In this document: one piece after another, positions 57,066 to 64,000 of the stretch
Layout of the letters: each line of letters opens with the position of its first letter
Position numbering within the stretch: position 1 is the stretch's first letter
Assembly (NCBI RefSeq): GCF_035083965.1
Contig: NC_089724.1
Coordinates: 18,060,974 to 18,124,973, forward strand
DNA length: 64,000 bases
Direction: 5' to 3'
Origin: Branchiostoma lanceolatum
Taxonomy: Eukaryota; Chordata; Leptocardii; Amphioxiformes; Branchiostomatidae
Notes under the pieces: generated by a model
The model's input: the letters and a program-made list of their open reading frames with translations, nothing else
Told to the model about the DNA's origin: nothing
Databases searched by the model: none
Position numbers and translations under genes: made by a program

Positions 57066-60000
57066 TCAGCCTCGATCACAGATCACCTCAATGACCTGTA
57101 AGTGGAAGGCAGTGCATTTTAAAACCAGACAGCAAAACAGTTATTGACATTAACATGAAGTTAGATATTGGCAGAACACAAAGGGAAAATCACCACTACA
57201 GAAGCACATTTTGTGTGAAAAACACAATACACCGATCCTGACTGTCCATCACAGTTCAACCAATGAGACAATGGCAACTATCAGTTGGACCGATGAGTGG
57301 CCGTATGTCTATAAAATATATGCATTTAAAAAAAAAATGTCTTAATTTTGCATTTCTATGTTTTGACATAGGTGGGCGGGGCTATTGGATCGGTCTATTA
57401 TGTTATGTCTGCAGCATAGGCCCACCCTCCTAGCTGGACTAATTCAAATACAATCAAGTCAATTTGTAGATAATTCTTCTGACAATGTAAAGTAATACCT
57501 GTCCAGTAGCTGTGTCTCGACGCAGCAAAGCACCTTGAACTGAAGTGATCTCACTTACATGCACATTTTATAGGAATATATGCTTACTGCTATGTGCTAT
57601 TCAAAGCTACAGGGCATTCAGAGCTATTCCAGTCCACATGGAAGCATGTATACTCACACTAGGTTCCATGGTTACAGGATCTAAACATCGATGGATGGCA
57701 CTGCCCACTATCTCATCCAGTAAAGTGTGCACAAGGCTGGAGGAAAGACAGTTCATTAGTTCTGCAATAAAACCCACAAAACACTTTCAAAGATGCACAT
57801 CTTCCTTAGTTGAATATAATGCTTGGAAATTGCTAAAAACATAAAAACTTTTAATCATTGGCTAGATCCTTTACAAGGTATGAAACTATAAAATTTTGGT
57901 CAAATTCAAAAAGGCAGTTATGTAATATCTTCAAGCTATGAACATTGGACAGGAGTATCCACTTTTTACATTTCCTTATGTTGTATAGTGTGAGGGCTCA
58001 ACTTACTTTTCATCAGACACAAATCTCCAGAGGTACATCTGGAGGTAGTGGCAGTCCACCTGGATCTGCTGAAGACCAAAGCGGGCAAATGTACGCAATC
58101 TTACACACTCCAGGAACGTCTGGGGAACAAGACATGAACGATGAGTCAAAGATCCTCTTAGCCCCACCTAAGCTTGCCACCATACTTTAACTTTGATTCA
58201 TTCGTTCTTCTTCAATCATTTTAGAATAAGGCCAGATTGACATAAGACAAAAAAAAACTGAACTCATGACATCTGTGCCAGGCCACTAATTACTATTTAC
58301 AAGAATATACCTAAAAGTAATTTGTGATAAGAAATATATTACCATTATAGTAATAAATGCCACTGTTGTATATTTCCTTTTAATACATGCTCGGGCTTGT
58401 CATAAATAGTTTTTTACAACCACATTTTAGACATTAAGCTAGCAGCTGTGCCACAGAACAATTCTTCCTAAAGATAAACATGACTATAAATTGTAAATCC
58501 TACAAAAAAGTGTGGTACTGTGGTCTGGTACCTTAAGGCTGATCTTGATGATACCAGTGAGGACCGACACTTTGGAGAAGTCCACGGCACTGAAAATCTC
58601 AATCCGCTCAGAGAACAGCTTCTGGATGTTGCTCATCAGGCTGGTATCCATGTTGGAACTGTGGGATTAGAAGGGTGAAGAATGATGATGCAATGTTTGT
58701 AAGCTTCCATTTCTCTATACATTTAGTAAACAGTTGTAGGTGTGTCTCATTTAATTATAATCATCATTTAAATTCTTAGATTGTAATATTGTTAGTACTG
58801 TATTGTATGATGAAATAAGGACTCCAGGAAGTATGCACATTCTACATTACTAAATGTAGATTCCTAATGAACAAACAAAGAAATGGGAGTTTTGCAATTT
58901 CAAGTAACCAAGGGAACAATGCTTCGGTTGACAGCCCCTTGCATTATATCTACCAGGTACTACCTCTCCTTTTCTGCTGGGAGAGTCTTCGATTGTTAAG
59001 GGGGCGGGACCTTTTCTCCTTTACTGCCCCCTCCCCCCTCAGTTTACATGCAGTCCCCTGTTCCTCCCCCTCCCCTATCATGTTTACCTTGGTGCATAGC
59101 TGCTCCACTGAGACCTCTGGTTCTGTCTGGAGGAGCTGTAGGGAAATGTTCTTTTACTGGAGTCACTACTGTGTGCCTTCCTCAGCCCTTCTTCATACAA
59201 CAGTCCAACCTGTCACGACAACATCACAAAGGTCTCAGCACAAATTGACCAAAAACAAACAGAAACATTCAGTCAAACAACACATCATTCCGCATGCAAC
59301 TGTTCAATACTCACTTAATGAAACTCTTCAATATACAGTCCAATATTTTGAATTCTTCTGATTGAACTATAGGAGACCCAATTCTTCCCACTCAATTTGA
59401 TAAGCAACATGACTGCACAATAAATGTGTTTCTGTTTTTAACCTACCTGTGAGTCTATAGCAGTGACATCCTCCACAACTCTCTTCATGACAGCACGGAC
59501 GTTACGGGGCTCAATGGTGTTCAGCCAATCACGCGTCTCCACACTTTTCCTCAGCATCTATCAATATTGGCAAAAACATAATCATGATTTCAAAGCTTTC
59601 ATTCACTTTCCAAATCATTACTACTTCTGCTAGAAGTTACATATAGGAAATGAAAGAAGTGAATGTAAGTGTCAATTTACTTGATATATAGCTACCAAAA
59701 TCTCATGTTAGGTTGTCTAATGGGTCTTTTACTCTAAATGCAGTAGTTATAAATCTGTGAGCAAAAAGGACTAACATTATAAGTTGCAAGTTGCAATACC
59801 GTAAAATGGCAAAGAAGAGAAGGAACACACTGAGGAATACTATGTCACAGAACTTCTTGATTTGAATATTTGAGAAGTCTTCTCTGAGAACCACTTAACA
59901 ATACACTGCACTATTACATGCTAATGTTGAATTAGCTCTTGCATGAATGATGCAGGCTGGCAATCATTTCAAGTGATTTCCCATGAAAGGAGGTAGTTAC

Positions 60001-63000
60001 ATGGTGGGAGGAAATTAGCTACATTTTTCTCTACAGCAAACCACATCAATCAAACTGGACTGGCCGGGTCCTAAGGGTATTTGGGCCTGCATCAAGTCTC
60101 AATTTATAAATAATATCTGTGAAACAGGATGTTAAAACCAAGGTATTCTGGATTTTATCTTATTTCCTTCAGGAAATGAATTTAAGGGAGTCATTGGAAA
60201 CAATGCACGCATCTTTTGCAGACATACAGAATATATGGCGATGAAGGTTAGATATCCAGATAATGAGATACATAATACAAAATCTACTCAAGCAAATAAC
60301 TGGATGGATGGTAAGATGTTTATATAGTGTCCATTATCTTTCATTTGTGACTGAGCAAAATACAAAATATACTTTCTTACGTTTTTGTAAATAGTCTGGT
60401 ACTGCCAAACTGAGGTCAGACAGCACACAAACTACCTTACAATCTATTAAATTTGTACATCAAGAAATAATCTGGATGGATTTGGCTTGATAATTCCTTC
60501 TATTACTAAATTATAAAGCCATACAACTTATTTGAATAATACAAAGCCATTCTTAAATGATGTCCCAGCTAAATTACTCCTTCATATTACAGGCAGCGAT
60601 TCAATAGTTTCTGTGTGGTCTCTCTAGCCAGATAACACCGTTGAGACAGAGGTGTAGCCAAGAAATCAGTCCCTACCTGTGAAATGGTCAGCCCCTGCAC
60701 TTTCACATAATGGTCCAGGAGCTTCTGTGCAGTGTCCTTAGCCAGATTACACAGTTCTGACAGAGGTGTCACAGCAGACTTGTCCTCCACAAGAAACTGT
60801 TCATCAGTCAGTGATATCTACAACATAGAGAAACAATTTAGAGAAGGTACAACATGCTAGGTTTATACCATAGGACATTTATACATTTTTACCTTAAATG
60901 TATTCGTTATGACAATGATAAAGAATTCCATTGTTCTTTCACGGCACATGGATCTACTACAAACATCCTCATTTCTGAACAGATTCATCTCTTCAACTCT
61001 TTCACTCATACCTACTCACCAGATAGCTGATGGTGGTCATGTCATAGTCCAGACATAGGCGAGACAGCAGCAGAATGAGAGGTGGAGGGGCAGAACTCTT
61101 GTCCCCCGAACCTTCACAAAACTCCTGTTAAAAGACACAGTGGCACACATATTGAATTCTATGTATTGTCTGAAGCAAAAGGATGACAATGTTCCAACCT
61201 ACTGTAAATGCAGAAATGTTCGCGGTAGTTTCATGTTTGTGATTTTCGCAGTGAACTCTTTACAGTGAACTTAAAACCACCATGAAAAGCCATTCCACTG
61301 TGAGACTGTAGAGCTACTATTGTTTCAAACGCGAACTCAAAACCACAGCGAACACTCCATTTTCTCTCTAGTGTGTATATAGAAAGCAATCATTTGGTTT
61401 AACCTTCCCAGAACTTTCCTGGCCTGTACATGTTGAAAGCGTTACTTACAGAGCAGGTAGTGAACATGTGTTTGAGGAATCCGACCACCAGACCTTCCCT
61501 CACATCCTGGACACAGAACGGCTCGCGGAAGTACGGCTGCATTGCAAATGTGATGTCGGACTCGATGAAAGCCTATTTCAATAGAAAACAAGAGGCAATT
61601 CAGTTTACCAATGTCTCGCCATGGAGACACATATTGTTGGCATTCCTTTCTTTGCGTTAGCTTTATTGTAGAAAGATATTGATATCTCATCATACAAAAG
61701 CTTAAATTGTGATTTGTGATAGACCAATAAGGATCATGAGAAGGTGAGAGAAAAATTGATTTGACAAAAAATAGAAATGATCAATTGACATTTTCACGCA
61801 ACGTTTCCTATGAATTATCAAATTGATAAGATCACTTAGAGAGAGCAGACCCTAAGATCTGACAGGACAGTCTTGAGCTGGTCTAAGATGGAGGTGGCAG
61901 TTGTCTGCAGCAGGTCGCCAAGGTTACTCCCCTCCTGTTTACTCAGTGAGCGTGAGGCAGCCAGGCTCTGTCGGACATCCGTAAGGCAGTCTGTACAACA
62001 CAACAACAACAAAACAACATCAGGTGTGCAGGATCCTGGTTAGAAATCTCATATAAATGTGTGTACTGGCTTTCCAAAAAAGATGAAGCAGGTTGAATGC
62101 GGCAAACTTTGCTCTTAAAGTGACTTTAGATAGACAACAGTGGACATTGTGCGCCTTGTGTTTTACAACACAACAACTAATGCACTCATGAACAGACCTG
62201 CAAAGTGTCTCCTGAGAGCTTCAGAGTAGTGGATAACCCTGTCATGAGCCATCTTGGCCACAATGTGGGTAGCAGAGCTGGAAAAAAACAATCAATTATA
62301 AAAGACTGAGGTAATATGTCTTAATATGTATTATACATTCAAGAAATTGACTCTCCATAATATTACATAATTTGATCAGAAGACACTTAGTACTTTTTCT
62401 AAAATTATATTAACTTTATTGCAAGTTCATGCCCGAAGGCTAATTGCAGGCAAACAAATACATAGAAATGCATGGGAATCAAAAATAGTTATCTAGTCTA
62501 CTGTGAAAGTTCTAGGCTAACTAAGGTTGACTATGGTTGTGGTTGGGTTTGACTTCTTTTTTGAAGGCAGTGGAAAATGAAGAGACCCACGTTTTGTATC
62601 GTAAGTGGGTTTGCATTCAAAATGCTCCAGGAATTGGTACATTGACACTATGAAGAAGACCATGTATGCGAGTGACATATGTTTATGCCTACTACAATGG
62701 TGCTTACTTAAGTTATAGTTTGTTTTGCTTGTGCAAAAGACTTAAAGTTTGTGTTTAACAATTAAAAAAGTAAGCATATAAGAAAACTGGCTAAACCCAA
62801 GAAACTATTCCAACCTTGTAGACTCCGTCTCCGGTAGCAGTTTCTCCACGGCCTGTAGCCGGCGGTGGAAGCGGTCCAAGGCTCGCACCAACAGGGTGTT
62901 GTCTGACGACTCTTTCTGTAACAGTGACAGTGACAGTAAGATTGGTCTTGTAAAACTTTATTTTTGCTGAAATAAACTTCTGGCAACAAAAATGTAAGCA

Positions 63001-63891
63001 CAACAGAAGGATTGTGAATCGTTCACCTGCCAGTGCAAATTTAGAAACATTACAGAGTTAAAGGTAAAAAAACGATAAGACAGGCATCTAGACAATATGT
63101 CCCTATCTCCTTTTTAAAGTACTGTACAGTTGCAACTATTGAAGGAAGAGGACTAGGAAGAAACAAGTTGATATGCTCTAACCTCCAATTGTACTCTCTG
63201 TTCCACATAGCTGAAGTACTGTCCCATCAGAGAGTTGACAAACACCTCCAGTTTCTGGTTGGCTACCTTCTCCAGATGGGCCTGTTCCTGCACTCTAAAA
63301 ACACAGACAGTAAACTCACATTGGGTCAAACTGTAACAAAAGAACTGTTGAAGACTGGAGATAATGACTTATTCTACATGTGACTCCTAGATATAGATTG
63401 TTAATCAAAAGAAGTCTATTAGTTATAATAGTGGTCTTGATGTTCTAAGCTTCAAAAGATTGAAGACACAAAAGCTACATGCAGCTTGGTGACGTATCTG
63501 TATCTGTATCTATATAGCCGGTATAACCGCCATCAGGCGTAACACACCAGCTTCGCAGGCACGCGGCGCGGCAGCAGCTGGACGTATCAACTACAAGAAG
63601 AGTATGAAAAGAGTCTTTGGTGTTGTAAAAACACAAAACTAGCATTCAAACGCCAATTGCAGAACTGTGGACAAACACCAGGACAAATAAACAAACATTC
63701 CAACTGAATGCTATTTCCCTTTTTTCACAGAGCTGGGGCAAGCTGAAGGCCTACTCCACTTAAGAGTGTATGACTCTGTGGACCTACCCTGTACCAGGTC
63801 TGTTGATGAACAGGTCCTTGTATGAAGCGATGACGAGACACATGTCACTCAGGAACACGTTACAACCGGTGTCAGTAAACTCCAGAACATC
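57066..63891 (-). CDS. VPS51: VPS51, GARP/EARP tethering complex subunit (C-terminal part)
   Basis: Fourteen minus-strand exons close in phase to 495 aa plus stop: 63788-63891, 63183-63294, 62815-62915, 62198-62277, 61851-61990, 61450-61572, 61020-61124, 60677-60817, 59447-59557, 59088-59209, 58532-58658, 58007-58119, 57658-57736, 57066-57095. The N-terminal third lies beyond 64000. VPS51 is the subunit common to the GARP and EARP complexes, which tether endosome-derived vesicles at the Golgi and recycling endosomes. Diagnostic blocks include [103 protein letters not shown] and [20 protein letters not shown], ending EVICDRG. The exons at 62198 and 61851 use weak GTCTG donors. A decayed copy of part of exon 60677-60817 lies in the next intron. 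A possible minus-strand ATTAAA signal is at 56200-56205. Confidence 0.94.
60595..60656 (-). pseudogene. Relic of a duplicated VPS51 exon segment
   Basis: Just downstream of the donor of VPS51 exon 60677-60817, the intron encodes [20 protein letters not shown], clearly similar to [20 protein letters not shown] in that exon (about 60708-60769). The copy has no obvious acceptor of its own. It runs into a stop after a few more codons, and its frame is open through the real donor. I infer a partial tandem duplication of the exon about 114 bp long, now decaying. Confidence 0.75.
61200..61375 (+). mobile_element. MITE family A, copy 3 (right end eroded)
   Basis: Starts TACTGTAAATGCAGAAATGTTCGC like the copy at 35547 and follows it through the gtgaactctt, gcgaactcaaaacca and cactccatt..ctct blocks. 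The right terminal repeat is missing or degraded. It lies in a VPS51 intron. Confidence 0.8.
63485..63600. repeat. GC-rich insert of unknown type in a VPS51 intron
   Basis: A block with ccggtataaccgcc, ggcgtaacacaccagctt and cacgcggcgcggcagcagctgg contrasts with the AT-rich intron around it. The composition suggests a dispersed repeat copy, but no second copy lies in this window. Confidence 0.4.
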
Positions 63892-64000
63892 CTGCGATGG
63901 AAAATGGAACAATCATGAGCAGGTTGGCCTATCTTTCTGTCATGAATAAAGCTAGTAATGCACCCCCCTCCCCCACTGGCACATGCTCTGTTTTTATTGC

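Noticed and set aside
1-64000. CRISPR arrays, prophage, bacterial operons or bacterial defence systems
   Set aside because: The window is intron-containing animal DNA; no regularly spaced repeats or prokaryotic gene arrangement were seen.

Overview
The window is metazoan nuclear DNA, most likely from a cephalochordate (amphioxus, Branchiostoma-type). This rests on five conserved animal genes split into short GT-AG exons, a pair of miR-252 hairpins (a miRNA kept in many invertebrates and amphioxus but lost in vertebrates), intron-rich gene structures, and dense short foldback/MITE-type repeats. Six protein-coding genes could be built exon by exon with all reading phases closing.

Layout: (1) 1-1589, repeats only. 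(2) 1721-6091 (+), an 8-exon secreted ShK-ShK-CAP protein with a TATA box. (3) 6571-8778, repeat-bearing intergenic DNA. (4) 8779-14069 (+), an 8-exon ENPP-family ecto-phosphodiesterase with a Ser in the nucleophile position. (5) 14976-15924, a 949-bp non-autonomous TA-flanked DNA element carrying a large palindrome, followed by further repeats. (6) 18302-29051 (+), a 22-exon mitochondrial-type glycerol-3-phosphate acyltransferase (GPAM/GPAT2 class). (7) 33253-35920 (-), a 5-exon cyclin J, convergent with the acyltransferase gene. (8) 37169-50243 (+), a 16-exon WDR1/AIP1 gene, divergent from cyclin J; its third intron holds a 2.4-kb giant inverted-repeat element and its tenth intron looks like a U12-type AT-AC intron. 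(9) 55.5-56.1 kb (+), two miR-252-like hairpins. (10) 57066-63891 (-), the C-terminal 14 exons of VPS51, running off the right edge.

The genes do not form a pathway. They are independent loci: a secreted CAP protein, extracellular phosphodiester hydrolysis, glycerolipid synthesis, cell-cycle control, actin disassembly and endosome-to-Golgi tethering. No operon, CRISPR array, prophage or bacterial system was seen. The most notable observations are the AT-AC intron in WDR1, the miR-252 pair between WDR1 and VPS51, the giant palindrome in a WDR1 intron, a decayed tandem copy of a VPS51 exon, and several foldback/MITE families spread through the introns. All identifications come from reading translations and splice sites by eye; no database search was run.
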